Source of the DNA: Azospirillum fermentarium
GTDB taxonomy: Bacteria; Pseudomonadota; Alphaproteobacteria; Azospirillales; Azospirillaceae
DNA: 64,000 nucleotides
Reading direction: 5' to 3'
Assembly: GCF_025961205.1 (NCBI RefSeq)
Contig: NZ_JAOQNH010000001.1
Coordinates: 3,000,001 to 3,064,000 of the forward strand
The position numbers and the translations under genes were made by a program. This document shows positions 51,446 through 60,768 of this stretch, one piece after another. The notes under the pieces were generated by a model. It was given only the letters and a program-made list of their open reading frames with translations. It searched no databases and was not told the DNA's origin. Position 1 is the first letter of the stretch. The number at the start of each line of letters is the position of its first letter.

Positions 51446-51457
51446 ATGGAGCAGACC

Positions 51458-52060
51458 ATGACCAAAGTGATCGCGCTCGCCGCCGAGCTGCGCGCCCGGG
51501 CTGGCAAGGGGACCGCCCGTCAGACGCGCCGCGACGGCCGCGTGCCCGCCGTGATTTACGGCAACAAGCAGGCCCCGCTCACCATTTCGCTGAACGAGCG
51601 CGAATTCGTCCGCGTTCTGCATCAGCCGGGCTTTTTCACGCACCTGTTCGACGTGACCGTCGATGGTGCGACCCACCGCGTTCTGCCGCGCGACGTGCAG
51701 TTCCACCCGGTCACCGACCTGCCGCTGCATGTGGATTTCCTGCGCGTGTCGTCGGAAACCCGCATCACCGTCAACGTGCCGGTGGAATTCGTGGACCAGG
51801 AAAAGTCGCCGGGCCTGAAGCGCGGCGGCGTGCTCAACATCGTCCGTCATGACGTCGAAGTCACCTGCGGCGCCGACGACATCCCCGAGCACCTGACCAT
51901 CTCGTGCGAAGGCTTCGACGTCGGTGCGTCGATCCACATCTCCGCCGTGAAGATGCCGGCCGGCGTGACCCCGACCATCACCGACCGCGACTTCACGGTC
52001 GCCACCATCGTGGCGCCGTCGGGCCTGAAGTCGGAAGAGGGCGCGGAAGCCACCGCCTGA
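51458..52060 (+). CDS. rplY: Ribosomal protein bL25 (CTC form)
   Basis: 200 aa. N-terminal 5S-rRNA-binding L25 domain (LRARAGKGTARQTRRDGRVPAVIYG) plus the CTC C-terminal beta domain (HVDFLRVSSETRITVNVPVEFVDQEKSPGLKRGGVLNIV...). The start at MTKVIALAAELR (GGAG 6 nt upstream) was preferred over an ATG at 51446 sitting against the hairpin. Order prs-rplY-pth is conserved in alphaproteobacteria. Confidence 0.95.
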   Translation: MTKVIALAAELRARAGKGTARQTRRDGRVPAVIYGNKQAPLTISLNEREFVRVLHQPGFFTHLFDVTVDGATHRVLPRDVQFHPVTDLPLHVDFLRVSSETRITVNVPVEFVDQEKSPGLKRGGVLNIVRHDVEVTCGADDIPEHLTISCEGFDVGASIHISAVKMPAGVTPTITDRDFTVATIVAPSGLKSEEGAEATA

Positions 52061-52077
52061 TCGCTTTGATGCGATGT

Positions 52078-52254
52078 CCCCTCTCCCCACCGGGGAGAGG
52101 GGGTACGGGGTGAGGGCCGGTTCCCGCGCGATAAGCCCGAGAACCGTTGCGAAGCAACGCCAAACCCCAGTTCTGCGAGCCTGACGGCTTGATTTTCGGG
52201 CTGATGCACGAAAATCGCCCCCTCACCCCGGCCCTCTCCCCGGCGGGGAGAGGG
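52078..52254. mobile_element. MITE-like element with inverted ends, between rplY and pth
   Basis: About 177 bp. Left end: CCCCTCTCCCC-AC-CGGGGAGAGGGG then GTACGGGGTGAGGG (52078-52116). Right end is its inverted copy: CCCCTCACCCCGG then CCCTCTCCCC-GGC-GGGGAGAGGG (52219-52254). Inside are GTTGC-GAA-GCAAC (about 52146) and GATTTTCG/CGAAAATC (52191-52198/52209-52216). It has no coding capacity, so it would move, if at all, by a transposase in trans. No clear target duplication was seen. A third palindrome of the family lies at 10718-10742. Confidence 0.55.
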
Positions 52255-52277
52255 TGAATGCTCTGGATGGAACACCG

Positions 52278-52883
52278 ATGCTGCTGATCGTCGGCCTGGG
52301 GAATCCCGGCGGAGAATACGCCCGCAACCGCCACAACATCGGCTTCATGGCGGTCGAGGAAATCGCCCGGCGCTACCGTTTCAGCCCGTGGAAGAAGCGT
52401 TTCCAGGGGCAGACCGCCGACGGGACCATCGGGTCCGAAAAGATCCTGCTGCTGGAACCCCAGACCTTCATGAACCTGTCCGGCCAGTCGGTCGGGGCGG
52501 CGCTGACCTTTTTCAAGCTGAAGCCCGAGCAGGTCATCGTCTTCCACGACGATCTCGATCTGCCGCCGGGGCGGATGCGGGTGAAGAAGGGCGGCGGCCA
52601 CGGCGGGCACAACGGCCTGCGGTCCATGGATTCGCATCTGGGCAGCAAGGATTACTGGCGGGTGCGCATGGGCATCGGCCATCCCGGCGACAAGAATCAG
52701 GTCTCCGGCTACGTCCTCCACGACTTCGCCAAGGCCGACCAGCCGTGGGTCGAAGGGCTGGTGGACGCCTGCGCCGAGTCCCTGCCCCTGCTGATCGAGG
52801 GCGAGGCCGAGCGCTTCATGAACAAGGTGTCGCTGGCGACCAAAGCGGTCCTGCCCCCGGCGACCAAGCCCGGCAACTCTTAA
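52278..52883 (+). CDS. pth: Peptidyl-tRNA hydrolase
   Basis: 201 aa. Releases peptides from stalled peptidyl-tRNAs. Catalytic His in NRHNIGF, Asp in [11 protein letters not shown], tRNA loop [20 protein letters not shown], all present. The start [18 protein letters not shown] is canonical. It follows the MITE-like element directly, and the ribosome site is weak, so the element may have replaced the original upstream sequence. Confidence 0.96.
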   Translation: MLLIVGLGNPGGEYARNRHNIGFMAVEEIARRYRFSPWKKRFQGQTADGTIGSEKILLLEPQTFMNLSGQSVGAALTFFKLKPEQVIVFHDDLDLPPGRMRVKKGGGHGGHNGLRSMDSHLGSKDYWRVRMGIGHPGDKNQVSGYVLHDFAKADQPWVEGLVDACAESLPLLIEGEAERFMNKVSLATKAVLPPATKPGNS

Positions 52884-52964
52884 TTTTTTCCCTCAATCGG
52901 CGGGCGCGGCCATCCGGCCGCTTGCCTCCGCGCCCATGGGGGCGCCCGGCCGCCGTCGCGGCCG

Positions 52965-52990
52965 ATACCGGGTTCAAGAGAACCCGGTAT
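52965..52990 (-). terminator. Hairpin spanning the dinG-like stop codon
   Basis: ATACCGGGTT (52965-52974) and AACCCGGTAT (52981-52990) are exact 10-bp complements with a 6-nt loop CAAGAG. The stop codon of the helicase gene (52974-52976) lies partly in the loop. No T-run, so function as terminator or 3' stabiliser. Confidence 0.5.
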
Positions 52991-55769
52991 TGTCCCGTCC
53001 CGGCCCCAGCAGAAACCCGCGGGTCTCGGCCACCGCTTCGCGCAGGCCCACCCGGCGCACCTCCACGCCCTCGGGGAAGGCGCCGAACAGGCGGCTGGGC
53101 ATCATGGGATCCAGCAGGACGAACACGCCCACGTCGTCGGCCCGGCGCACCAGCCGCCCGAACGCCTGTTTCAGGCGAAGGCGCGCGATCATGTCCTCGT
53201 ACCGCCGCCGCCCGAAGCTGTTGCGCCGCGCCCGGTGCAGGATGTCGGGCCGCGGCCACGGCACGCGGTCGAACACGATCAGCCGCAGCGACCGCCCCGG
53301 CACGTCCACCCCGTCGCGCACCGCGTCGGTGCCCAGCAGGCAGGCGTGCTCCTCCCCCCGGAAGATGTCGATCAGGGTGGACACGTCCAGCGGGTCCACA
53401 TGCTGGGCGTAGAGCGGCAGCCCCGCCGTGTCCAGCGGCTCCACGATGCGGTCATAGACGCTGCGCAGCCGGCTGATGGCGGTGAACAGCCCCAATCCCC
53501 CGCCGCCCGCCGCCAGGAACAACTCGCGGTAGGCCGCCGAGACCTGCGCCAGATCGTCCTTGCGCACGTCGGTCACCACCAGCACACGGGTCTGGTTGCG
53601 GTAGTCGAAGGGTGACGGCACCTGCGCCCGCACCGCCGGGCGCGGCAGGTGGGAAGCGCCGCTGCGCGCCTCCGCAGCACCCCAGTCGGCCTGAAGATCG
53701 CCGGTGCCGTCGGTGAGCGTGGCGGAGGTGACCACCATCCCGTGCGCTTGGCCCGCCAGCGCCTCGGCAAAGGGCACGGTGGGGTCGATCCAGTGGCGGT
53801 AGAGGCCGACGTCCACGTCCCGCCCCTCCGCCCGTTCCACCGCGAACCAGTCCACATAGGCCACGGGCGTGGCGTCGGACAGGGATTTCAGCATGTCCCG
53901 CCACGCGGCGAGAGTCATGGTGCCCCGGCGGGTCAGGCTCCGCGACAGGGCGTCCAGCCGGCGGCGCTGGTCGCTGTCCAGTTCCGCCGCCTCGTCGTCC
54001 AGCCGCTGGGCCAGGCGGCGGGCCAGATTGGTCACCGGCTCGGCCAGCCGGGCCAGGGCCGCGTCCAGATTGGCCGCCGCCTCCAGCAGCCCATCGACGG
54101 GATAGGCGGTGTCGGCCTCCAGGCTGTAGGGGCCGGCATCCCCGGCGGTGCGGGCATAGACCTGGGCGCGGGCCAGCAGCAGGAAACGTTCGGTGGGGCC
54201 GGTGGGGTTGTCGGCGGACAGGCGCGCGCCCCACCCTTCCGACGGCAGCACGCGGGCGGCCTCCAGCACCGCGTCCAGCAGGGCCGACGCCTCGTCGTCG
54301 CCGGCCACCACATCCTCCATGCGGCGCTTCAGCCCGCGGGCACGGCCCCGCCCGCCCTCTTCCACGCCCAGGAACCAGCGGCGCAGCTCGTGCGTTTCCC
54401 GCCCGGTCAGATGGCCGGCGAAGGCGCTGTCGGCGGCGTCGAACACATGGTGTCCCTCGTCGAAGATGAAGCGGGTCGGCTGGTTCATGTCGTCACCGCC
54501 GCCCAAGGCCGCCTGGATCATCACCAGCGCGTGGTTGGCGATCACCACCTCCGCCCGCCGGGCCCGGCGCACGCTCTTTTCGATGAAGCATTTGCTGTAA
54601 TGGTCGCAGGCGGAATAGACGCACTCTCCCCGCCGGTCGGCCAGCCCCAGCGTGCGCGGGCGGCCCAGCAGATCCACCAGCCAGCCGGGGAAATCCCCCC
54701 CCGACAGGTCGCCGTCGCGGGTGGCCGCCGCCCAGCGCGCCATCAGCCCCGCCGCCACCATCGCACCCATGCCGTACTGGGCGGGGGCGGCGCGCACCGC
54801 GTCCTCCAGGTTCAGCAGGCAGAGATAGTTCTCGCGCCCCTTGCGCAGCACCACCCGCCGGGCCTTTTCCGCCGGGTCGGGGAACAGCCGGTCAAGCTCG
54901 GCGTCGATCTGATGCTGAAGATTGCGGGTGTAGGTGGACACCCACACCGCCCCGCCGTTCTTTTCCGCCCACACCGTGGCGGGGGCCAGATAGCCCAGCG
55001 TCTTGCCCACCCCCGTCCCGGCTTCCGCCAGCACCACGTTGGGGGTTTCCGGCGCGGGCCGGGGGGCGAAGGCGGCGGCCACCGCGCTGGCGTAATCGGC
55101 CTGCTGCGGGCGGGGTTCGGCCATCTTGCCCGCCACCTCGGCGGTCAGCATCTGTGCCAGCCGGCGGCGGGCGTCTTCGGGATCGACGGCGGTGTGGGTG
55201 GGGGGCGGGACGGGCGCGCCCTCCTCCCATTCCTTCAGGCCGGCCCAGACCTTCAGCCCGGCCAGCGCGCGGGCGCGCTCCGGCCCCTGGGGCATGTTCA
55301 GCGCGTGCAGCACCGGACCGGCCCACGGCCACCCGGCCTTGCCCATCTCCCACGCGATGGCCACGGGATCGGAGGACTCCGCCCGCCCCGGTGCGGCCAG
55401 CGTGCGCAACAGCCGCGGCACCGCCCGCAGCAACGCCACCGCGTCGGCCTCCGCCCCCTCGGGCAGCGGCAGGCCCAGCGCGTCGGCCAGCCCGCGGGGG
55501 GTGGGCAGGCAGAAGGTGGCGGGCTTTACGAACGCATAGAGTTCGAGAACGTCATAGGCCGGGAACGGGTCCATCCCCAGCCGCCGCGCCAGCGCGCGCC
55601 CGTGGCACACCACCGGCATGGTCCCGCGCAGCCGTCCGGCCAAGCGGTCGAGCGGCAGGGTTTCCACCTCCCCGTCCGGCGACAGGATCACCCCATGACG
55701 CGCGCGCACCACGACGGCAGGCGCCTCGTCGAGAGGAAGATAGGGGGATTGGACGGCGGGACCGGGCAT
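52974..55769 (-). CDS. DinG/XPD-type Fe-S helicase (ATP-dependent)
   Basis: 931 aa. Walker A AEAGTGVGKTLGYL at about 250, the Fe-S cysteines NYLCLLN, GECVYSAC and YSKCFIEK, DEGHH (motif II, about 438), and the C-terminal motifs GLFTAISRLRSVYDRIV, LLGTDAVRDGVDVPG and LKQAFGRLVRRADDVGV. It resembles the DinG family of 5'-3' DNA helicases that resolve R-loops. The first 230 residues (PVVCHGRALARRLG ... PRGLADAL) look like an added N-terminal domain. The frame extends upstream, but MPGPAVQSPYLPLDEAP at 55769 is the better start. Confidence 0.9.
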   Translation of the reverse strand: MPGPAVQSPYLPLDEAPAVVVRARHGVILSPDGEVETLPLDRLAGRLRGTMPVVCHGRALARRLGMDPFPAYDVLELYAFVKPATFCLPTPRGLADALGLPLPEGAEADAVALLRAVPRLLRTLAAPGRAESSDPVAIAWEMGKAGWPWAGPVLHALNMPQGPERARALAGLKVWAGLKEWEEGAPVPPPTHTAVDPEDARRRLAQMLTAEVAGKMAEPRPQQADYASAVAAAFAPRPAPETPNVVLAEAGTGVGKTLGYLAPATVWAEKNGGAVWVSTYTRNLQHQIDAELDRLFPDPAEKARRVVLRKGRENYLCLLNLEDAVRAAPAQYGMGAMVAAGLMARWAAATRDGDLSGGDFPGWLVDLLGRPRTLGLADRRGECVYSACDHYSKCFIEKSVRRARRAEVVIANHALVMIQAALGGGDDMNQPTRFIFDEGHHVFDAADSAFAGHLTGRETHELRRWFLGVEEGGRGRARGLKRRMEDVVAGDDEASALLDAVLEAARVLPSEGWGARLSADNPTGPTERFLLLARAQVYARTAGDAGPYSLEADTAYPVDGLLEAAANLDAALARLAEPVTNLARRLAQRLDDEAAELDSDQRRRLDALSRSLTRRGTMTLAAWRDMLKSLSDATPVAYVDWFAVERAEGRDVDVGLYRHWIDPTVPFAEALAGQAHGMVVTSATLTDGTGDLQADWGAAEARSGASHLPRPAVRAQVPSPFDYRNQTRVLVVTDVRKDDLAQVSAAYRELFLAAGGGGLGLFTAISRLRSVYDRIVEPLDTAGLPLYAQHVDPLDVSTLIDIFRGEEHACLLGTDAVRDGVDVPGRSLRLIVFDRVPWPRPDILHRARRNSFGRRRYEDMIARLRLKQAFGRLVRRADDVGVFVLLDPMMPSRLFGAFPEGVEVRRVGLREAVAETRGFLLGPGRDNTGFS

Positions 55770-55817
55770 GGCGGCGACTATAGGCGGAAAAAGGGTACAA
55801 AGCGAGCACACCGTGGC

Positions 55818-55875
55818 AAAGGGGTTCCACCCCTTCGCGCTTCCCCGCCAAGGGCCGGGAGGCCCTTGGAACCCT
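55818..55875. repeat. Double-hairpin intergenic repeat, copy 2
   Basis: Hairpin A: AAGGGG (55819-55824) with CCCCTT (55830-55835). Hairpin B: CCAAGGGCC (55848-55856) with GGCCCTTGG (55861-55869). Linker CGCTTCCCCG and tail GGAACCC are the same as in copy 1. The last base touches the stop codon of the neighbouring hypothetical gene. Confidence 0.8.
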
Positions 55876-56345
55876 TAGAGAATCTCGGCTGTCCTAATCG
55901 CTTCGTCCAACGGTCCCAGCACGTCCGACAAAGCGCCGTCCCATTCCGCCGGGGCGGCGAAGCTGAACATGGCGACGCGGACCGAGGCGGTGGCCTCGAC
56001 GCCGGCCAGCCACAGGTAATGGGTTTCGCGGCGGCCATCCTCCTCCGTCACCATCACCGCAGTGGCGATGATGCCGCCGCCGGGGCGGTCCTCCAGCACA
56101 CGGTCCGACGCCCGCCCGTCGTCGGGGCGCACGAAGCGCAGGGCCACTTCCCGCAGGGTATAGGCCGGGCTGTCCTTGGCGGCGATGGTGTCGGCCACCA
56201 CCCGCAGCACCCCCTGCCCGCCCGGCGGGCGGAGCGCCAGCACCGGCTTGCCTTCGTGCTCCTCCGTGTCGATGGACCAGTCGGCGGGAATCTGGAACCG
56301 CACCAGATCGTCCCACGCCACCGTCCGGGTATCCGCTCCGCTCAT
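55875..56345 (-). CDS. Hypothetical protein, last gene of the SNF2 operon
   Basis: 156 aa, no recognised family. A soluble beta-rich domain with repeated short hydrophobic strands (DLVRFQIPADWSIDTEEHEGKPVLALRPPGGQGVLRVV and TVTATAVMVTEE-like segments); it could resemble PsbP-like or stress-related domains, but this was not established. Its upstream start is ambiguous: an ATG at 56363 overlaps the SNF2 stop (ATGA), one at 56345 has AGGGA upstream. Either way it is coupled to or follows the SNF2 gene directly. Confidence 0.65.
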   Translation of the reverse strand: MSGADTRTVAWDDLVRFQIPADWSIDTEEHEGKPVLALRPPGGQGVLRVVADTIAAKDSPAYTLREVALRFVRPDDGRASDRVLEDRPGGGIIATAVMVTEEDGRRETHYLWLAGVEATASVRVAMFSFAAPAEWDGALSDVLGPLDEAIRTAEIL

Positions 56346-56359
56346 GCTCTCTCGTTCCC

Positions 56360-59300
56360 TCATGACAGCGGCTGGAACAGCGCGTCCAGGTCCGCTTCCT
56401 CGAAACCGGCAAAGCCGGCGGAATCGGGGTCGAACAGGGCGCCGGCCAGACCGCGCTTGCGCTCCTGCATCTCCAGCATCCGTTCCTCCACCGTGCCGGC
56501 GGCGATCAGCTTATAGACGAACACCGGCTTGTCCTGGCCGATGCGGTGGGCGCGGTCGGTGGCCTGATCCTCCACCGCCGGGTTCCACCAGGGATCGTAA
56601 TGGATCACCGTGTCGGCGGCGGTCAGGTTCAGCCCCACCCCGCCCGCCTTCAGGCTGATGAGGAACAGCGGCACCGTCTCCGCCTGGAACGCCGCCACCG
56701 GCGTTGCCCGGTCCACCGTGTCGCCGGTCAGTTCCACATAAGTGATACCGGCCCGCTCCACCTCAACCTTGATGAGATCCAGCATGCTGGTGAACTGGGA
56801 GAACAGCAGCACCCGCCGCCCGTCCTCGATCAGGGCCGGCAGGATCTCCATCAGGTAGCCCAGCTTGGCGCTGTCCTTCACCGCCTTGGCCTGCCGCAGC
56901 TTGACCAGACGCGGGTCGCAGCACACCTGCCGCAGCTTCAACAGCGCGTCCAGGATCATGATGTGGCTGCGGGCCATGCCCTTGGCCGCCACCTCCGCCC
57001 GCACCTTCTCGCTCATGGCCAGCCGCACGGCCTCGTACAGGTCGCGCTGGGTACCGTTCAGGTCCAGGCGGCGGACAATCTCGGTCTTGGGCGGCAGGTC
57101 GGCGGCCACCTGCCCCTTGGTCCGGCGCAGCAGGAAGGGCTTGAGCCGGCTGGACAGCAGGGTGCGGCGGTCGCCGTCCCCCTTCTTCTCGATGGGCGTG
57201 CGGAACAGCCGGGTGAAGGTCTTGGAATCGCCCAAGAGGCCGGGAAGGAGGAAGGCGAACTGCGACCACGCCTCCCCCAGATGATTCTCGACCGGCGTGC
57301 CGGACAGGCACAGGCGGTGCTGGGCGTTCAGCCGGCAGGCGACCTGGGTCGCCTTGGCGCTGGGGTTCTTGATGGCCTGCGCCTCGTCCAGAATGACGGC
57401 ATGCCAGTCCCGTGCGGTGAGCACCGCGGCGTCGCGTACCAGCAAGGGATAGGTGGTCACCACCACATCCGCCTCCCCCAGCCCGTCGAACAGCGCTGCC
57501 CGCGCCGGCCCGTGCAGCGCCACCGTGCGCAGGGACGGGGCGAAGCGTGCCATCTCTCCCAGCCAGTTGGGCACCAGACTGGTGGGGCAGACCACCAGGG
57601 CCGGGCTGGTCAGGTGGCCGCCCTCCTTTTCCGCCAGCAGGTGCGCGATGGTCTGGAGCGTCTTGCCCAGCCCCATGTCGTCGGCCAGCACCCCGCCCAG
57701 ATCGTTGCGGGCCAGGAACTGCAGCCAGGAAAAGCCGTCGCGCTGATAGGGGCGCAGCTCCGCCGCCAGCCCGGCGGGGGGCGGCTGGGCGGTCACCCCG
57801 CCGGCACCGCGCAGCCGGTCGATCAGCGTGCGCAGGCGGGTGCCGCCGATCCACCGCAGCTTCACCGCGTCGGCGATGGCGGCCAGCCCGTCGGCCTGCC
57901 CCAGCGACACCGCCAGCCGCCCGTCGTCGCCCAGGCTCAGCCCGTCGAACAGCTCCACCAGCACCGCCAGCACGGCGCGCACCCGCTCGAACGGCAGCGC
58001 CAGGGTGCGCCCGTTGCCGATGGCGGCGTAGAGCGTGCCGCCGTGGGCCAGCGCCTCCACCCCCTCGCCGGGGCGCAGGCGCTTCAGGGCCGCCACCAGA
58101 ATGGGGAGCAGGGGAATCCGTTCCCCCTCCACCTCGATGCCCAGATCCAGGGAGAACCACCAGCCGCTCCCCTGGTCGTCGAAATCGGCGCTCCATTCCC
58201 CGTCCGCCGCCACCAGCCGGTGACGGAAGCTGGGGTCGGAGACCACCCGCCACCCCTCGGCCTCCAGCATCGGGACGGCGCGGTGCAGAAAATCGGGCCA
58301 GCCGGCCTCATCGGGCAGGGACAGGGCGAAGCCGGGCCTGCGCACCGTCACGTAACTGGCGGCCATCACGCCGAGGGGGCGGAGCGTGTTGAAACACTCC
58401 TTTTCCGCCCGCACGTTGCGTTCCCGCACGATCACCCGCTGCCCGTCCACCGAACGCAGTTCCTGCGGCGCTGTGGTGGGGTCCACCATGATCCCGCCAT
58501 AGTCGAAGGTCAGGTGCATCAGGTCGTACGGAATGCCCCCGGCGCCCTTGGGTGAAGGAGGCCAGTAACCGGAGGACCGCATCTCGGTGGACAGAGTCAG
58601 CACCGGCACCGGCGGGTCGGCCACCACCACCTCGGTCATCTCCGCACTGGGCGGCGGGATGTCCAGGTGCGGCAGGCGCTGGCGCAGCGCCCGCGACACC
58701 ACCGCTGCGTCCCGTGCCCGCAACGGCGGGGCCGTCATCACCGCCCGCAGCACGGCGGGGGCCAGCGGCACCGTCAGCTTTCCCACCACCCCGGCGGCGG
58801 GATCCACGTAATAGGGGCTGGCCAGGGGCAGCGCCGTCACCCCCTCCACCCCGTCGGGCACGGTCAGAACCGGCCTCTGCTCGCCGCGCTCGGTGGTGGC
58901 CCAGCCCAGCGCCCCGGTCCGCGCCGGCCCCAGCGCCAGCACCGGCCCGTCCAGTTTGCCCCACACCAGCCGGCCCGTACCCGCCAGCCGCTCCATCAGC
59001 GCGTCCACCAGCGCCGGCTCCTGCGGCAGGTCGGTGTCCATGTTGGACGCTCCGGCGATGCGGGCGGTGGTGCGGTCGTCCGCCGTCACTCCGCGGGCCT
59101 GGGAATTGGCCAGGGTGAAGAAGGTGATGGGCCGCCCGCTGCCCCAGCCGCCGGACTTGCGCCGCCGGGCGGCGGTGGGAGTGATGGCGGGAAGCCGCCG
59201 GCCCTGGGCCGTATCGGCCAGCGTCAGCACATAGATGACCGCCTCGTCCGCCGGCTGGGCGCCACCGGGACCGGCGGCCACCGCCTCCAGCGCCCGCAGC

Positions 59301-59662
59301 CACGCCGCCGCCGGGCCGGACAACCCCTCCCCTGCCGCCTGCGGTCCCGGCTGGATACTCATGTCCAGAGCCGCCAGCAGGGCCGCGGCCACATGCTTGC
59401 AGTTGTAGCCCACGGGGCAGGTGCAGAACCCCTCGATCAGCGGCTGCCCCTTGCGGGTGCGCCGGATGGTGACCTCCACCTCGTACGGGTCGGGCTCGGT
59501 TCCCCACACGGCGGCGCAGACGGTCGGGCCGTCGTCGAACCCCACGTCCGCCACCGCCCCTTTGCGCTGGTAATCGAGGCCGCGCTTGAGCGTTCCCGGA
59601 TCGAACGCCCGTTCCAGATCGGCACGGGTGAAGGAGGCATCCTCGGGGGACAGATTTCTCAT
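56360..59662 (-). CDS. SWIM zinc-finger SNF2-family DNA translocase/helicase
   Basis: 1100 aa. N-terminal SWIM finger C80-x-C82-x5-C88-x-H90 (CTCPVGYNCKH). A long middle region of unknown fold (100-620). SNF2 ATPase: motif I DDMGLGKT (about 660), motif II DEAQAIKNPSA (about 760), motif III LSGTPVENHLGE, motif V GVGLNLTAADTVIHYDPWWNP, and motif VI QATDRAHRIGQ (about 1035). Such bacterial Swi2/Snf2 proteins (RapA-like or HepA-like) move along DNA. The ATG overlaps the HDAC stop (ATGA), so it is coupled to it. Not RapA: it lacks the Tudor-like N-terminus. Confidence 0.9.
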   Translation of the reverse strand: MRNLSPEDASFTRADLERAFDPGTLKRGLDYQRKGAVADVGFDDGPTVCAAVWGTEPDPYEVEVTIRRTRKGQPLIEGFCTCPVGYNCKHVAAALLAALDMSIQPGPQAAGEGLSGPAAAWLRALEAVAAGPGGAQPADEAVIYVLTLADTAQGRRLPAITPTAARRRKSGGWGSGRPITFFTLANSQARGVTADDRTTARIAGASNMDTDLPQEPALVDALMERLAGTGRLVWGKLDGPVLALGPARTGALGWATTERGEQRPVLTVPDGVEGVTALPLASPYYVDPAAGVVGKLTVPLAPAVLRAVMTAPPLRARDAAVVSRALRQRLPHLDIPPPSAEMTEVVVADPPVPVLTLSTEMRSSGYWPPSPKGAGGIPYDLMHLTFDYGGIMVDPTTAPQELRSVDGQRVIVRERNVRAEKECFNTLRPLGVMAASYVTVRRPGFALSLPDEAGWPDFLHRAVPMLEAEGWRVVSDPSFRHRLVAADGEWSADFDDQGSGWWFSLDLGIEVEGERIPLLPILVAALKRLRPGEGVEALAHGGTLYAAIGNGRTLALPFERVRAVLAVLVELFDGLSLGDDGRLAVSLGQADGLAAIADAVKLRWIGGTRLRTLIDRLRGAGGVTAQPPPAGLAAELRPYQRDGFSWLQFLARNDLGGVLADDMGLGKTLQTIAHLLAEKEGGHLTSPALVVCPTSLVPNWLGEMARFAPSLRTVALHGPARAALFDGLGEADVVVTTYPLLVRDAAVLTARDWHAVILDEAQAIKNPSAKATQVACRLNAQHRLCLSGTPVENHLGEAWSQFAFLLPGLLGDSKTFTRLFRTPIEKKGDGDRRTLLSSRLKPFLLRRTKGQVAADLPPKTEIVRRLDLNGTQRDLYEAVRLAMSEKVRAEVAAKGMARSHIMILDALLKLRQVCCDPRLVKLRQAKAVKDSAKLGYLMEILPALIEDGRRVLLFSQFTSMLDLIKVEVERAGITYVELTGDTVDRATPVAAFQAETVPLFLISLKAGGVGLNLTAADTVIHYDPWWNPAVEDQATDRAHRIGQDKPVFVYKLIAAGTVEERMLEMQERKRGLAGALFDPDSAGFAGFEEADLDALFQPLS

Positions 59663-60768
59663 GGCGCGCGCAAAACCTCCTCCACCACCCGTTTCACCGC
59701 GTCCCGCACCGGGCCGGGGCGCGGGGTGTCGGCGAAGGTGGTGAACCAGTGTTCCGGCGGGTTGCGCCCGGCGGCCCGGTGCCACGTCAGCGCCCGCAGA
59801 ATGTCCTCGGCCTCCGGCGTCGGCGTCCCGCACGGGTCGTGGCCGCTCAGGATGGCCCAGATGCCGGCCCAGCAGCGCCCGACCGTCCATGGGTTGTACC
59901 CGCCGCCACCCACCACGAGCAAGTGCGGCGCCAGCGGCACCAGCGCCCGCACGGCATCCCACAGGGCATGGTTGGACAGCTCCAGCCGGCTCAAGGGGTC
60001 TTCGGCCAGGGCGTCGGCGCCGGTCTGGATCACCAGCGCCTCGGGCGCGAAGGCACGGCCCAGCGGCAGCACGGCGTGGTCCATCACATAGGCCATCTCG
60101 CTGTCGTTGAACCCCTGCGGCACCGGCAGGTTCCGCGCCGTGCCGCCGGCCCGGTCCTCCACCTTGCCGGTGAAGGGCCAGCGGTTGTCCTCGTGCACTG
60201 AGATGGTCAGGACGCGCCCGTCGCCGGCGAACGCCTCCTCCACCCCGTCGCCGTGGTGGGCGTCGAGATCCACATAGAGCACCCGGCGGAACCCGCGGTC
60301 CAGCAGCCGCAGGATGCCCAGCACCGGGGCGTTGAAATAGCAGAAGCCGCTGGCCCGGTCCCGCCGGGCGTGGTGGGTGCCGCTGGCGGGGCTGTAGACG
60401 ACGCCCGGCCCCTCGGCCAGCCGGTCGGCCGCCAGCAGCGCCGCCCCGGCGGAGGTGGCGGGCCGGCGGTACATCTCGGGGAAGATGGGATTGTCGATGC
60501 GGCCCAGGTTGAAGCGCGCGCCCGTGGCCGGATCGACCCGCTGCGCCGCCTCCGCCGCCCACACCGCGTCGATGAAGGCGGGGTCGTGGAACCGCGCCAG
60601 CTCCGCCACCGACGCCATCGGCCCGTCGCAGTACACCGCCCCGTCCAGCCACCCCATGGCCCGGCACAGGTCCATGGCGGTGGACACCCGCGGGATCGAC
60701 AGCGGGTGGCGGGAGCCGTAGCTGGAATGGCGGTAGATCTCCCCGCCGATGAACACCGGCGGACTCAT
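59659..60768 (-). CDS. HDAC-family zinc deacetylase (AcuC/LdaA-like)
   Basis: 369 aa arginase/deacetylase fold. The active site is intact: tandem His in SGTHHARRDRASGFCYFNAPV, the zinc Asp/His in VLYVDLDAHHGDGVEEAF and a second zinc Asp in IQTGADALAEDPLSRLELSNHALW, with Tyr in VVGGGGYNPWTVGRCW. Class IIb/AcuC-type substrates are acetyl-lysine proteins or acetylated polyamines. R. palustris LdaA, of this fold, deacetylates acyl-CoA ligases. The start at 60768 overlaps the TPR gene stop (ATGA); the stop overlaps SNF2. Confidence 0.9.
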   Translation of the reverse strand: MSPPVFIGGEIYRHSSYGSRHPLSIPRVSTAMDLCRAMGWLDGAVYCDGPMASVAELARFHDPAFIDAVWAAEAAQRVDPATGARFNLGRIDNPIFPEMYRRPATSAGAALLAADRLAEGPGVVYSPASGTHHARRDRASGFCYFNAPVLGILRLLDRGFRRVLYVDLDAHHGDGVEEAFAGDGRVLTISVHEDNRWPFTGKVEDRAGGTARNLPVPQGFNDSEMAYVMDHAVLPLGRAFAPEALVIQTGADALAEDPLSRLELSNHALWDAVRALVPLAPHLLVVGGGGYNPWTVGRCWAGIWAILSGHDPCGTPTPEAEDILRALTWHRAAGRNPPEHWFTTFADTPRPGPVRDAVKRVVEEVLRAP

